Under the pieces are notes generated by a model. The model saw only the letters and a program-made list of their open reading frames with translations, made no database searches and was not told where the DNA came from. Positions 1 to 12,329 of a stretch of DNA of 64,000 bases are shown piece by piece. Every line of letters begins with the position of its first letter. Positions within the stretch are counted from its first letter, which is position 1. Source of the stretch: Spisula solida (taxonomy: Eukaryota > Mollusca > Bivalvia > Venerida > Mactridae); the NCBI GenBank assembly GCA_947247005.1, contig OX365952.1, forward strand, positions 7,958,501 to 8,022,500. The letters run 5' to 3'. The position numbers were made by a program, and so were the translations under genes.

Positions 1-6
1 ATGTAC

Positions 7-116
7 CTAGTACATTGCCTGTGAGATTACTGACTGATGTTTGTATAGAACCACCACAAGCTTTCATTGTTCTCTTCAAATCTTCATCCACAACACGACC
101 GGCACAAAACATATCT
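7..116 (-). CDS. CCT7: CCT7 exon, last one inside the window
   Basis: The exon completes the split Arg codon and encodes [19 protein letters not shown] and then [17 protein letters not shown] plus one base. The acceptor TATATTTCAG and donor GTACAT bound it. Family members continue for about 200 residues beyond this point, so the gene runs off the left edge. Confidence 0.94.
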
Positions 117-3100
117 CTGAAATATACATAACATGCTCGTGTTACTATTTGTTTGTCAAAAGAACTGTCCATTTCCAGTATTATAATCAACCAAAAAGAA
201 TGGCTGCGATCCAAAATGGTTATTTTGGTGTTTGAATTTTTTTTATTTTTGCTATTTTAATGCTTTCGAACTACATTAAAATCCAAGACAAAAAAATTTC
301 ATACCTTTCCCATGTAATTATTTTTGGCTAACTTTTTTATCATACCATATAAAACTTTTATCAAACAAATGAAGATGTGACTGTTCAATGAAATATTTTT
401 ACTACTAATCCAAAATAAGTTTCTAACTCAGTAACTGGCCATACCAATTTTGTCACTGATTTTTTTTAGTAATTCTTTGTATGAAATTAAGACTTTTTGG
501 ATGTTTCTGACGTTTTGTAAGTCAACAACTTGAAATGCCAGAAAATTATTTGAAATTTCACACCTTTACCACACAAAACCCATTTTCCATGTCAGATTCC
601 CCCCCCCCCCCCCCCCATGTATACAAAGCCTGTTTGTTCGCTGCCAAATTAGAAAGAATTGATATTATCTATCACATACCTGTCAGCAAAATATTGAGTT
701 GCTACATCACCAATAGGTAACTTTGATAATGCTACTTTAGCTCCACTCTTATAGATTTTCTCTAGTTTATCATACAAGATTTTCCATTCTGCATCAACAA
801 TAGCTTGATATTCCTGCAAAACAAACATACAAATGTGCTTAAAACAAGTAGTTTATTTCATTTGAATTTCTATTAAATTTAGGATCAGTTTAAATTTAGT
901 CTTTGTTAGTTGATGCAAACTTATTTGATGTAGATTGAGAAACAAGTTCTTCCAGAATTTATGTTAATTACTGTTTAAGACCTCATGGACCATGGTATCT
1001 AAAGCAAGCATCTCTTTTTACTGCAGAGTGCCTAGCAAGGGTCAATGCTGGTACTTTTTTTACTTGAGCAAAAATTCTTCGGCAGAAAATTTCTGTGTAA
1101 CCAATGTTTGCAGCAGGTGAATTAAATTCATTGAGTGCTTTTATTTCATTCATGTAAGTTGATCAAATCAGTACTTCTTGAATTAATTACCTACCAGTAT
1201 CATTGGGTACCATCTCACTCAATCCAGAATTGGATTTCTGGCAGGTCTCTATGGGAGTCAAAGAATTGGTAACCTGTTGAGCTAAACTTTGCCTCATCTT
1301 GCATCCAATTTGTTGCCCGACTCCAATACAGACCTGACAGAAAACTGATTCGCATGTGACAGACAACTTAAAACAGCTTCAATGATGAGGGACATGATCA
1401 CAGCCATGTCCCTGAAGAACAAGCCTGCTCACCCTTATTGTTCAAGTGACAGCCAAGCTTTCTACTGAGTGAGATAGGCAGACAGATCGGCTTCTAGATT
1501 CACCAATATGTAGTACATTCCATAGATACAATAAAATCACAGCACAACCTACCTCTACATTATCTACCCTTATTTCTGCGTTTTCTTTCTCTGCTTTCAA
1601 TTCAAGTTCTATGTTGAGTAAGGCTATTTTAGGATCAGTATACGTCTTAGGCTGCATTTCAAAACCGGCATAACTGAATGTTTTCTTGAATGCAACACCA
1701 TCAACCAGTCTTGAATCCTGAAAGTATAAATGTATAGATCATGAAGTCATGCAATACAACAGAGTACACAACTTGAGTATTAAATGCTTCCAATAGTGCC
1801 ACAGGTCAGGTCTTTTTCACCCAGTATTACAATCTTTAAAGGCATTATTTTCTCACAAATTTACAAGGAGCTGTGTATGTATGCTTTACAAACTATGATG
1901 CCACAATCAAACATGACAACAACTCTCATGAAAGCATTGATAACCAAGACCTTTCACCCTATCCTTTGATCAGAACGACCAACAGACTGGGTTAAAGTCA
2001 TGGTCAATTTTATATTCCACATTCGTAACACTAAAATAGCCACAGGCTAAGCAGCTGACTTCATGTGGTAGGAGACTTTACTGTATCAGAAATACAGATA
2101 TTGATTGATATTTTTAATAGTTTTCACTGCTTTTTTCACGCAAGTTCTCATAATTTTTGGACAAATCTTGATCAAGTTTATCTCAGAATTATGCAAGCAT
2201 GTACAAAATCTTAAGCCTCGCATATTACACACTGTTATTTAAAGCCTCGCATATTACACACTGTTATTTATCTTCAAGCCATCAACAATTAGTCCCATAC
2301 ATTTTTCTTGCAGTTTAAGTCATTCAAGGGAGACAACTTGTGTCCACATGTTTACAATGTTTTCATTCTCTACCTAAATCAAGGGACACAACTGATGCCT
2401 CAATGTTTACATTCTTTTCATTCTCTACATAAGTAATAGGAAGAAGGGAGATAACTGAGTCGATGATGAAGACATTTTGAATTGACTGTACTTTGCATTC
2501 CACCATTAGCACACCTAGTGTATGGCAACCATGGAAATAAAGGAATTAATTTACCACATCATGAAACACTGACCTGTCGTCAACTAGACACCCAGCTGTC
2601 TGAGTGTGGCTATCTCAATGATTATTACATTAGAAGAACATCTCAATTTAGAGTTAACATAAGTGCTCAATCCCATTACACAATAAATGCAATATTTTCT
2701 CTTAACAGATTTTGTATCACAATCCTATTTTTAGCAAACCAAAAGCCGATTTTCAGAACTATTCTAGAATTTTGATAGCTCTGTTAATTATATATGGTTT
2801 ACAAACTATGATGCCACAATCAAACATGACAACAACTCTCATGAAAGCATTGATAACCAAGACCTTTCACCCTATCCTTTGATCAGAACAAACAATAGAC
2901 TGGGTTAAAGTCATGGTCGATTTTATATTCCACATTCGTAACACTAAAATAGCCACAGGCTAAGCAGCTGACTTCATGTGGTAGGGAGACTTGATATTAT
3001 CAGAAATACAGATAATGAAATATAATAATATTAATAATATTTTACAACACATTTGTGTATTCTAAATTGTTTTCACTTCTTTTTCGTGCAAGTTCTGGTG

Positions 3101-6100
3101 ATTTTTGGACATAACTTGATGACGAGTTCATCTCAGAATTAAGTAAGCATGTACATATCTAAACCCTAGAACATTCCATATATGTTTTCCATCCACAAGC
3201 CATCAAAATCATTAACAATTCGTCCCATACATTTTGCTTGTAGTTTAAGTCATCCATGGGAGACCACTCATGCCCCAATGTTTACATTCTTTTCATTCTC
3301 TACATAAGTCATATGAAGAAGGGAGATAACTGAGTCGATGATGAAGACATTTTGAAAGAACTGTACTTTGCATTCCACCATTAGCACACCTTGTGTATGT
3401 TAACCATGGAAATAAAGGAATTAATTTACCACATCATGAAACACTGACCCGTCGTCAACTAGAAACCCAGCTGTGGATATCTCAATGATTATTATATCAG
3501 GCCCGATGTCCCGACGCATCTCAAGTAGAAATCTCAACTCAAATTGAGATTTTGCTAAAATCAGAGTCGGTTTTCTAGACGAATCTAAGTTTGAGCTCTT
3601 AAAATTTTACTGTGATAAACTCAGAATACTGTTTCTGTTTTGTGATGCCAATTCCAAATCACGCCTTTTGTGGAAATTACCTCAAAGACACATGATAATA
3701 TTTGAGATGAGATTTAGCTCAATTTGAGATGCTTCGGTAGGTTGGGGCCAGAAGTACACCAAAATTATGATTTTGTAAGAGTTAACATTTGCCCTTAATC
3801 CCGATTACACTAAATGCAATATTTTCTCAGTAGATTTCTATCACAATATTTTTCGCTAAAAATCTGATTTTCTGAACTGATCTAGAATTTTGATAGTCCT
3901 ATTGATAATGTATGCTTTACAAACTATGATGCCATAATCAAAATTGACAACAACTCTCATGAAAGCATTGATAACCAAGACCTTTCACCCTATCATTTGA
4001 TCAGAACGACCAACAGACTGGGTTAAAGTAATGGTCGATTTTATATTCCACATTCGTAACACTAAAATAGCCACAGGCTAAACAGCTGACTTCATGTGGT
4101 AGAAAACATGACAGTAACAGAAATACCAATAATGAAACAAACCAAATTGTATTTAACATCAAGTTTGTGGTTTTAAATTGTTTTCAATCCTTTTTATCAA
4201 AAGTTCTGGTGATTTCTGGCAAAAATAAATCTTCTATAATTTGATGAATGGACTGTACTTTGCATTCCGACATTAGCACACCTAGTGTATGTTAACCATG
4301 GAAATGAAGAAATTAATTTACCACATCATGAAACACTGACCTGTCGTCAACCAGACACCCAGCTGTCTGAGTGTGGGTCACAATTGTATTACATCTCAAT
4401 TTTTGCTTATTCATAAGCCGCCTTACATACAAGACAAGCACATTAAATACTGATTTTGTTTTCTTAACAGGGGTCCTACTGAAGCACAATGCCCAATCCT
4501 GAAAATGAGTCTCAAATGTGTTTCAGGTGCCATTAGCACACACCCCTACAACAAAACTCAGTTCAAACATAGTTCTACAGTTAAAAGTGAGCTTAAGACT
4601 TTTCATCCAACCATAACTTTGTCAATATTTTAGATTTTTTCATCAAATAACTTCTTTTCTATAGAAAAGTTCCTCCTTTCTAATACTACAAAACCGGAAT
4701 TACATGACCCCTATCTTAATTGAAAAGTTTATAAATTATCTGTACATCGCATTCCAGCATTAATATACTATGTGTATGTTAACCATGGAAATGAAGCAAT
4801 TAATTTACCACATCATGAAACACTGACCTGTCGTCAACTAGACACCCAGCTGTCTGAATGCGGATCACAATTCTATTACATATCAATTTTTGCTTATTCA
4901 TTAGCCTTACATACTAGACAAGCACTTTGAATTTTTATTACTGTAATAATCAAATTTTCACACTAGTGAGTAGTGACTTTTCAAGTTATATCCCTGAATG
5001 AGCCAGTGCTCTCGGACAGGACTTGAAACAGAAATATTGGATTTTATTTTCTCAACCAATAGAAGTTTATAAATAATCTGTACATCGCATTCCAGCATTA
5101 ACATACTATGTGTATGGTAACCATGGAAATGAAGAAATTAATTTACCACATCATGAAACACTGACCTGTCTTCATATAGACACCCAGCTGTCTGAGTGTG
5201 GATTGCAATTGTATTCCTGACCTCTACTTTGGGAGACTCCGACCGCAGAACTTTGTAGGGGATGTGTGGACACTCAATATGCTAAATATTAGGCAACTGC
5301 CATATACTAGACGGCTCAAAAAACAAATCAAGGAATACTGATCAATACTATCAGTCAGTATAGATGGTATCATGTGGGACAAATCAGAGCTGTTTTATTT
5401 ATTTATAATACTGTAAAAGTTGGTAAGAGTTTGTAGAATTTCATATATTTACTTAATTAGCTACAATTTGTGTAGCAAGATCTGGCCTACAAATTTGCAC
5501 ACACCAGATCATAAAACATCTGAAATTTAGAACTTTTTGACTCTCAGATAAACATTGTTCTAGATCAGCATTCAATACACTAAAAGTATTTACCTCTAGA
5601 GCACCACCTGTGATTTTCTTCACACCAATCATGTTCAAGGGAAGTAACTCATCCAGCATCATTACAGCATCTACTACCATTTTGGAAAAGAATTCTTTCT
5701 GGTGAGATACAAGCTTGGAGCTGAGTGAAGTAGCAGCACATTTCAGCAACATTTGTTTTGTCTCACTGGAAAAATGACAAGAGATATAATTATACAAACC
5801 ATGTTTATTCTGTTATATAAAATATCATGGCTCATACAGAGCTTCAAAAACGTAATTTCAATTCTTTAGAAGCAGCACTACCGAGTTAATTTGTTGGGGC
5901 ATTACAATCAATTAAATCCTGCAATTGAAGTGTCTTTTAAATCAACTAAACCTGTACAGTAATCACTTTACATCAAACACTCATTCCAATTGTACCAGGG
6001 CTTTTTCTGTTCATTTTAGGAAGGGGCCTTAGCCTCTAAATTGTTGGGAAAATATCATTGTATTTCCTGTTTTGGGAAACAAAAAAGTAGGTCTAACATA

Positions 6101-9100
6101 TTATCTAGGCTACTATACATGATCTCTAGCATACTTACTCTGGACTATTTTTCTTTATTTTGACAGCCAATTCTTTCACCTTGTCTACAGCCTGTAAATC
6201 AATAAATGAGCATAATTATCCAAACATACCCATATTGCTATTATGAACTCATTTATCATTAAGATCAAGCAGTTATCATGAAGAATGTTAAATAACAAGT
6301 ACATACTGCATAACTTAACAACTTAGCAGAGTTTGTATGTAATATATTTGCTATACCACCCTAGATCGACTGACATACAATTAATATTCCAGCCAAAAGG
6401 AGTGGGTTGATCAAAACGATGTACATAATATTGTAATGGAGATATAGAGGTCAACCCAACATGTTAGTAACTTTCCCATACATTGTCAAGTTTTCTGTAA
6501 GATTGCGCATTAAAATATTTCACTTATGCCAATCTGCAAGTGACATTTACTAAATATTTGCAAGTTTTAACATTAGCTTCACAGGCCTCAATGAATTCAC
6601 TTGTCCGCTTGTCCTGCACAATATCTTCCTTCTTTAGTTATATAGCAGGACAAGTAAGATTTTGGGGTTTTCTTCTTTGTCTATATTGCAGGACGAGTGC
6701 TTTTAAAAATATTTGTTGAGGCCTGCTTCAATTAGAGAAATGAAAATAATGTATACTTAATACACCAGAGCTTTGTCAAATTGCATTGGCTCTCCTTGAT
6801 TTTGTCATCAAAGAGAGCTCTACCGGTAAGTGACACAAAAATACACGTGTACAGCTGCTCTGACCTTGTACATGAATATATTATACAGACAGACTCAAAC
6901 TATTCAAACTTAAAGGAATTGCGATTTATAGGAATTTATTTTTTCTACTACATTGAAACATCAGCATTAAGTTGTGACACAAATGAAGAATGTAAAATTA
7001 CAAATACATACTGCATAAATTAACAACTTAGCAGAATTTGTATGTACTATATTTGCTCTACCACCCTAGATCGACTGACATACAAATTTGATATATACCA
7101 GCCAAAAGGAGTGGGTTGATCAATCATCAAAATGTCAGCTATATTATATTAAACATCAGAAAATAAGGAGACATAGCAATAGAGCTGTCATCGATAGAAG
7201 CGATATCAATGTATCAATGATATATTTTGGCGGATCGATTATCGATTCACATTTGGAAATATTAATACATGAGAAAATGGCTGAAACCACCTCAAATGAA
7301 CAATTTGTTACACGTGAATAATATGCACATAAAGTACCATTTAAATGTGACAACATATGTTATTACATAGAAACATGCAGACAGAAATATATCAGCATGT
7401 TTATCTATAAATTATTTGATATACCACCCTAGATCGACTGACATACACTTATCAATATGCCAGCCAAAAGGAGTGGGTATGTTCAACATAGTTACACATA
7501 ATTAGGGTTTAACAATGTTACTTCAAAACATGTGAACAATTGGAAGTTTTAAAATGTATTTCTTACTATCCGTCAAAAACTTTGTAAGCATATATGTAAA
7601 AGACTGTCACTTCAAAGAATGTAAGTATTTTAAGTTTTAAAATGTTTGTTAACATCCGGCCAAGGCTTTGTATACAAGGAACAAACAACTTCTACACATG
7701 AAGGAAAACCGACATTGATTTTTAAATTTTAATCGAAGGGTATGACCTACTGGGGTATGGCCTACTGCAACTGAGAAGTCAACAAAATTGGCAAATATAA
7801 TATTCGTAAAATGTGTCACTTAAATGTGACTACAGATGTTATTACATAGAAACATGCAGACAGTGATTATCAGCATGTTTATCTAATAAAAGAATTGATA
7901 TGCCACCCTAGATCGACGGACATACACTTATCAATATGCCAGCCAAAAGGAGTGGGTAGGTTCAACCTAGTTGATAGTATTGATACACAGAATTAGTGAT
8001 GACAATGATACTTTGAAACATGTCAATAATTGAAGTTCTAAAATGTGTTTCTCTAAAACTTTGTAAACACATTTATAAGTGAAAGATTGTCACTTCAAAA
8101 AATGTAAATAATTTATGTCACTTCAAAGAATGAAAATAATTTAGTTTTAAAATGTTTCTTCATACCCGGCCAAGGCTTTTTAAACAAGGAACAAGCAATT
8201 TCTACACATGTGGAGCAAAACAGACTTTTGAAGTGAAAATTTTTATGGAAGGGTATGACCTACTGCAACCGGGAAGTCAACAAAATTGGCAAATATAATA
8301 TTCGTACAATTTAAGGTAAATGATAGAGAAATTATTACCAAAGCTGATGCACGTCTGAAAGCTCTGATGATGACTTGTGGATGGACACCTTCCTCAATGT
8401 AAGGTTTGGCTTGCTTCAGAAATTCCCCAGCCAACAGAACTACCGATGTTGTACCATCACCAACCTGACGTTAAGATATTTATAAATGATAATATTGTTG
8501 TCATGACAGGACAGTTTTCTATGGAACATTTATAATTCAAACAAGTAATCAAGAATTGCAAGCAATACAGAAGTCCCCTACCGGTTTGAGGCCATTTTCA
8601 ATGTTTCTGTTGCCATAGCAACCACAATTTTTGTCAGAATCAAAATATTTTTAGACGTGCATAATCCCCTTATTGTCCACTATCCACATATCAAGTTTCA
8701 TAAACCTAGCATGGAAACTGCTTGAGTTATGGCAGGATCCAGATTTGGGCATATTTTCACTCTTTCTGTTGCCATAGCAACCACAATTTTTGTCAGAATC
8801 AAAGTATTTAGACATGCATAATCCCCTTATTGTCCCCTATCCACATACCAAGTTTCATAAACCTAGCTTGGAAACTGAGTTATGTCAGGATCCAGATTGT
8901 TTGACGGACGGCAAACCTATAGTCCCCTTCGGTCAAAAACCGGTAGGGGACGAATAAGCGTTATTCACTGATAGATCAGATTATTTATTATTAATCAAAT
9001 GTGCAATCAAGTTCAACAAATACGCTAAGTCAAATTTACAATATAAAGATTTCGAAACTGTGGGTTGCGTGTACTTCATTCTCAAAATGTCAAACAAGGC

Positions 9101-10238
9101 CATTTGGTGTCCAGACCAGTATATTTTTTCATTTAACTTATCTAGGGATAAGTTTAGAATTATGAAATTATTCAAATATTTCTCAAAAATACTTGTTTGG
9201 AAAGAATATAAGCAGGAGTGTATATGTACGTACCTCAGCATCCTGAGACTTGGCTATATCTACTAAAGTTTTGGCAGCTGGATGAACAATATCAAGTGTC
9301 TTCATGATTGTAGCTCCATCATTGGAAATTGTAGCTTTTCCTGAAAATCATGGTTCCATTATCAACAAGAATAGTTAACTTGTATAATTAACCAACTAAA
9401 ACTAGCTCTAAATTTCATAAATATACCGACTGAACAAGTTGTGTCGCTAATACTAACAGCAATTCTGTTGCTATCACGTGACATCACATGTAATGTTCTG
9501 AATTTATGAAAATATCCATTTTGATACATATTTAGTTACAACAAAAAATATTATTAACACCATTTTTGTAGTCCTGTAATACTTTCACATATAATAAAAC
9601 AAAAAATAAATTTATTCGCATTTAGCCACAAGCACAAAATCGCACGACCAGTGTTCTGCCAAGGACACGCTATTGCGAGATTACTGCACATTTTTATGAA
9701 TGTCACATAAATTTTATCCCCAATGACCCCTCTACCCTCAAAATGATACGTGATAAGGTTTCCAAACAAGACTGTGTTCAATAAACGGAAGCTGCGTTCA
9801 TAAAAATTAGACGAGTCAATCAGGGGCCATATTTCTGTTGAAATGTTGGATAGTGTTACATCGCTTGCAATTACAATGTAATGTTTTGTGATGGTAAACA
9901 AGTATGCCAAGATTGAAAGCAATGACTTGAAGGACTTCAAAAATATTTGAGTTGCAACAACTTGAAAGTTTTGGTTAACGATAACATTTACAAACCGTTC
10001 GGAACGAATAGACAGGACAATCACTATATGCCTCGGCATCAGTAGATGCTGGGGCATAAAAAGTGATGTGTAAAGATTGTATACCTCTATCATCAACCAT
10101 CAATTTGTCCATACCACGTGGACCAAGTGTGGTGCGTACAGCATCAGCGATGGCGCCACAGGCATTGATGTTACTGACAATCTGAGGCACACCTTGCGAG
10201 GAATCTGTGCCTTCCTTCAACAGGATAATCTGTGGTTG
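7..10238 (-). CDS. CCT7: CCT7, chaperonin TRiC/CCT subunit eta (partial, eight exons)
   Basis: This is the eta subunit of the cytosolic group II chaperonin TRiC/CCT, an ATP-driven double ring that folds actin, tubulin and many other proteins. Eight minus-strand exons with GT-AG boundaries and matching phases join into 340 residues: 10085-10238, 9234-9340, 8339-8464, 6139-6191, 5594-5765, 1553-1717, 680-813 and 7-116. ATP-site motifs of the family are visible: LGPRGMDK at residues 38-45, NDGAT at 58-62 and GDGTTS at 89-94. The opening [16 protein letters not shown] is diagnostic of eta rather than another CCT subunit. Vertebrate CCT7 is about 543 residues, so about 200 C-terminal residues lie left of the window. 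The start codon is unresolved, because the first listed exon is preceded by a good acceptor (pyrimidine tract then CAG). No frameshift or stop was seen. The subunit identity is close to certain. Confidence 0.96.
600..617 (+). repeat. poly-C run
   Basis: A run of about 17 C lies in the CCT7 intron just downstream of an exon (minus-strand sense). It is a simple repeat with G-tract potential in the transcript. Confidence 0.9.
680..813 (-). CDS. CCT7: CCT7 exon, apical domain
   Basis: The exon encodes [16 protein letters not shown] through [13 protein letters not shown] and two bases of an Arg codon. The acceptor is TTTTGCAG and the donor is GTATGT. The segment is part of the apical domain. Confidence 0.95.
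1553..1717 (-). CDS. CCT7: CCT7 exon, apical domain start
   Basis: Fifty-five codons run from [18 protein letters not shown] to AEIRVDNVE. This enters the apical, substrate-contacting domain of the chaperonin. GFEMQPK and [18 protein letters not shown] are near-identical to the vertebrate protein. The exon is phase 0 at both ends, with acceptor CTTTCAG and donor GTAGGT. Confidence 0.96.
1876..5201. repeat. modular duplicated units in CCT7 intron
   Basis: This 3.9-kb intron is built of diverged direct copies. A ~190-bp block containing ATGAAAGCATTGATAACC recurs at 1876-2069, 2792-2983 and 3909-4100. A ~120-bp block (CATTCCACCATTAGCACACC to CACCCAGCTGTCTGAG) recurs five times, at 2486-2609, 3361-3476, 4253-4376, 4740-4863 and 5079-5201. 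The first two full units lie about 0.9 kb apart. The third is displaced to about 1.1 kb by a ~250-bp insertion at 3499-3750. No open coding frame is conserved between copies. Confidence 0.9.
3499..3750. mobile_element. MITE-like insertion with imperfect terminal inverted repeats
   Basis: The ends are imperfect inverted repeats: GCCCGATGTCCCGACGCATC at the left and, reading inward from the right, GGCCCCAACCTACCGAAGC, both running into ATCTCAA. Comparison with the paralogous intron unit at about 2,620-2,660 shows this stretch as an insertion. A target duplication is not clear (perhaps CAG). No coding capacity was seen, so the family is unknown. Confidence 0.6.
5594..5765 (-). CDS. CCT7: CCT7 exon, SSKL to GGALE segment
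   Basis: The exon completes a split Asp codon and encodes 57 residues, including [29 protein letters not shown] and KKITGGALE. The acceptor is TTTTCCAG and the donor is GTAAAT. The VVDAV and GGALE blocks are strongly conserved among CCT7 proteins. Confidence 0.95.
6139..6191 (-). CDS. CCT7: CCT7 short exon
   Basis: This 53-nt exon encodes [17 protein letters not shown] plus two bases of the next codon. It follows TTTACAG and precedes GTAAGT. It matches the family segment that links the GDGTT region to the conserved CA.T.LSSKL block, and it fits the phase of both neighbouring exons. Confidence 0.92.
6303..8310. repeat. tandem duplications and a four-copy CCACCCTAGATCGACTG motif
   Basis: This CCT7 intron holds four copies of a ~54-bp block that begins CCACCCTAGATCGACTGAC and ends GCCAAAAGGAGTGGGT, at 6356-6408, 7061-7116, 7424-7478 and 7903-7958. 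The block ends can pair (CCAC.CCT with AGG.A.GTGG). The first two copies share further flank (CTGCATAA..TTAACAACTTAGCAG). The last two belong to a ~480-bp direct duplication, about 7,340-7,800 and 7,820-8,310, ending just upstream of an exon. Confidence 0.85.
7178..7275 (+). mobile_element. truncated hAT-like MITE fragment
   Basis: The stretch starts TAGAGCTGTCATCGATA and contains GATCGATTATCGATTCACAT, both shared with the full-length 1-kb element at 39,532-40,544. Only one end is present, so it looks like a truncated or internally deleted relative. Confidence 0.55.
8339..8464 (-). CDS. CCT7: CCT7 exon with GDGTTS motif
   Basis: The exon encodes residues 88-129. It begins [18 protein letters not shown], where the Asp-containing GDGTT loop takes part in ATP hydrolysis in group II chaperonins, and ends RAFRRASAL. 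It is exactly 42 codons, phase 0 at both ends, with the donor GTAATA. Confidence 0.95.
8574..8950. mobile_element. 377-bp MITE-like element, 14-bp inverted ends
   Basis: The ends are TCCCCTACCGGTTT and its complement AAACCGGTAGGGGA. The inside holds two diverged direct copies of a ~150-bp unit beginning TTTCTGTTGCCATAGCAACC and containing AAGTTTCATAAACCTAGC, followed by TTTGACGGACGG. No coding frame and no obvious target duplication were seen. Confidence 0.75.
9234..9340 (-). CDS. CCT7: CCT7 exon with NDGAT motif
   Basis: The exon encodes residues 52-87, with the NDGAT motif and the segment [20 protein letters not shown]. The acceptor is TTTTCAG and the donor is GTACGT. The start completes the Gly codon split by the previous intron, and the exon ends in phase 0. 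Confidence 0.95.
9341..10084. other. CCT7 intron without recognised features
   Basis: This is an intron between two CCT7 exons. A 180-codon open stretch is present on the minus strand at 9,554-10,096, but it overlaps the exon in a different frame and resembles no protein I know. I regard it as chance. Confidence 0.6.
10085..10238 (-). CDS. CCT7: CCT7 exon with N-terminal ATP-binding segment
   Basis: This exon encodes residues 1-51 of the partial protein, from [10 protein letters not shown] to the [14 protein letters not shown] segment. It starts after TTTTTCAG and ends before GTATAC, leaving one base of a split Gly codon. The reading frame stays open upstream through the putative intron to an ATG at about 10,299 (start of a segment reading MEKPCQF). 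An unspliced start with about a 22-residue extension is therefore formally possible, but such an extension is unusual in this family. Confidence 0.95.
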
Positions 10239-12011
10239 CTGAAAAATTAACACATCATTAATAGTTGACACCATCAGTACAAATTGACACGGCTTTTCCA
10301 TTGTACTATACATAACTAGACGCGGTTGCCTAATTAAACCACTATCAATTTACAAAATGGCACTATCAAGCGCTTCCCTTCGCGCGCATTTTGCTAGGCG
10401 ATCACTTCGATCCAAGTTATACGTTTTTGGAAGCAAACCATTTCCTAGAGATAATGGCGGGTTCAGAAGTGCTCAAGTTCGACAATGTCTAAAACTGCCC
10501 TAAGTTATGCAAAACTTAATTGAACCCTCGGTTTAGTTGAAGTTCAAAGAATTATCGGTTCTTTACATTTTGTAGAGATAAACATAATATTAAATACCAT
10601 AGTGCTTGTTCTGGTTGACTATCTGCTGAACTATACAAATAATTAATTCAAAATAGATACAAGCTTTGACAAGGAATGTTTTCAACATAAAAACATCCGG
10701 AACATTCTAGACTTTCTACATGTTTTCACACGCAAAACGGCGGAATTGTTTCTACGTTAGCAACACAGTTCTTACAAAAATAATGCATCGAGTCAATTCG
10801 AATTTCAACAAAGAAACCAAAATGCAAGAAAATCATTGTTCTTTATAGTATGAAACGAAGGATTAGCTTGGATTGTCACCAGGCAAAAATTACAAACCAT
10901 CATCTTTCCCGTTGTTGTGATTTCCACCTATGAAGAGTATTCAAGAACGATAACTCCCGTTTAGATCAGTATAAAACCTGTATATCTCGGACAGCACGTA
11001 TCTAAAATCCGCGCTTATCTCCCTTAGCAGAATATATTATAATAAAAACCCTTGTAAACCACGGAATCAGATAAACAATGTATACGTGGCAGAACATTTG
11101 ATAAATTTCTGATCAAATTGTTTAACTCTTTCCTTAGTATACAGTAACTTAACTACTTGCCAAAAATTAAGCAATTGTTAGTGGCAGGCGTGCTTCCATC
11201 CAGGGTCCGGAATTACAATATACAACCAATACTTAAATCACTCTCAACTATTGAAATTCGCACTTTTTGGGAGACAGAGAAGGTGTGATAATGATAAATC
11301 GGTAGTAAATATAAATACTATTTGTGGCCTATTTCATAGTGTTATGTAGTACTGTTGTCATAGGGTATAAATATGTACATTATGCATTTGATTATCTATC
11401 ACATCTCCAGAAGGCCTGAACCCACGAACATCGTTTGTTGTCATATGTTAGATTCATATAAAAGTTTATATGGTCAAACACTCTATATAGGCCTAGATAT
11501 CGGTTTTATATAGGGAAAAGTGGATTTGTATAACATGTTATATCGATATTTAATTATAATTTATATTCCTATTTATTCATTTAGTAGTAACTAGCAAGTT
11601 TGTTTAAAGTTTATAATGTAAGATTGTATTAGTATATATTTTAGTTTAATTTACAATTTATTGAAATTTTAAAGCATATTATATTTATTTATAGATAATC
11701 AAATGCATAATGTATATGTATACCCTATGACACTCACCCCCTTGTACAAAATATATGTCTTCCCGACATTTAAGTACTCATACGTGTAACAATAACAGCG
11801 ATGTAACACTATGTTACTTAATGAATGTTTTACACCTCATAGATATAGTATATACTGTCAAACAAAATGTTTTTCCAACATTAAATTATATCATTTTCAT
11901 ACCTTTTCGTCATCTAGATTTGCAAAATAAGACAAATGATTAGTTTTGGGTTAGAGGGTTCATGATTGCTACATTGGGCAGCATAGCAAGCTTCCATAAT
12001 CTGGCAGAGTG
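10239..12011. other. region upstream of CCT7 exons, no gene seen
   Basis: The stretch should contain, or be crossed by, the CCT7 first intron or promoter. A small CpG-containing patch lies at about 10,310-10,480 (CGCGGTTGCC, TTCGCGCGCATTTTGC). It could mark the transcription start, but no ATG-donor exon is convincing. The rest is AT-rich and featureless to my reading. Confidence 0.4.
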
Positions 12012-12014
12012 TAA

Positions 12015-12326
12015 TGCACCTATCAATGTTTTCCCCCAGGAGGGGGGGGGGGGGGGGGGGGGGGCGGCGGGCTGACCCAGGGGAATTTGACATTTTTACT
12101 TTTTCAAAGTCTAAATTCCTACCCTAGAGCAAGGGCAATTTGTCAAAATCCCCTCACTGGGAGATGCTTTACATACCCCCGGGATCAAAATTTGGCCAAA
12201 GTCAAAATTTCCCGGGACTCGGCACCATTCTGTCTGTCAAATTCCCACCTATCGGGAACAGCCTTCTGTCAAAAGCCCCGTGTATGCCCGCCGCTCCCCC
12301 CCTGGGGGAAAACATTGATAGGTGCA
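12015..12326. mobile_element. Tourist/PIF-Harbinger-like MITE with poly-G run
   Basis: The 312-bp element has inverted ends of about 26 bp, starting TGCACCTATCAATG at 12,015 and ending with the complement at 12,326. It is flanked by TAA on both sides, the 3-bp TAA/TTA target duplication typical of PIF/Harbinger elements. A run of about 23 G lies just inside the left end (12,042-12,064). No transposase is present, and open frames inside are chance. Confidence 0.8.
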
Positions 12327-12329
12327 TAA

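Noticed and set aside
9554..10096. 180-codon minus-strand frame
   Set aside because: It lies mostly in a CCT7 intron, overlaps the CCT7 exon in another frame and resembles no known protein.
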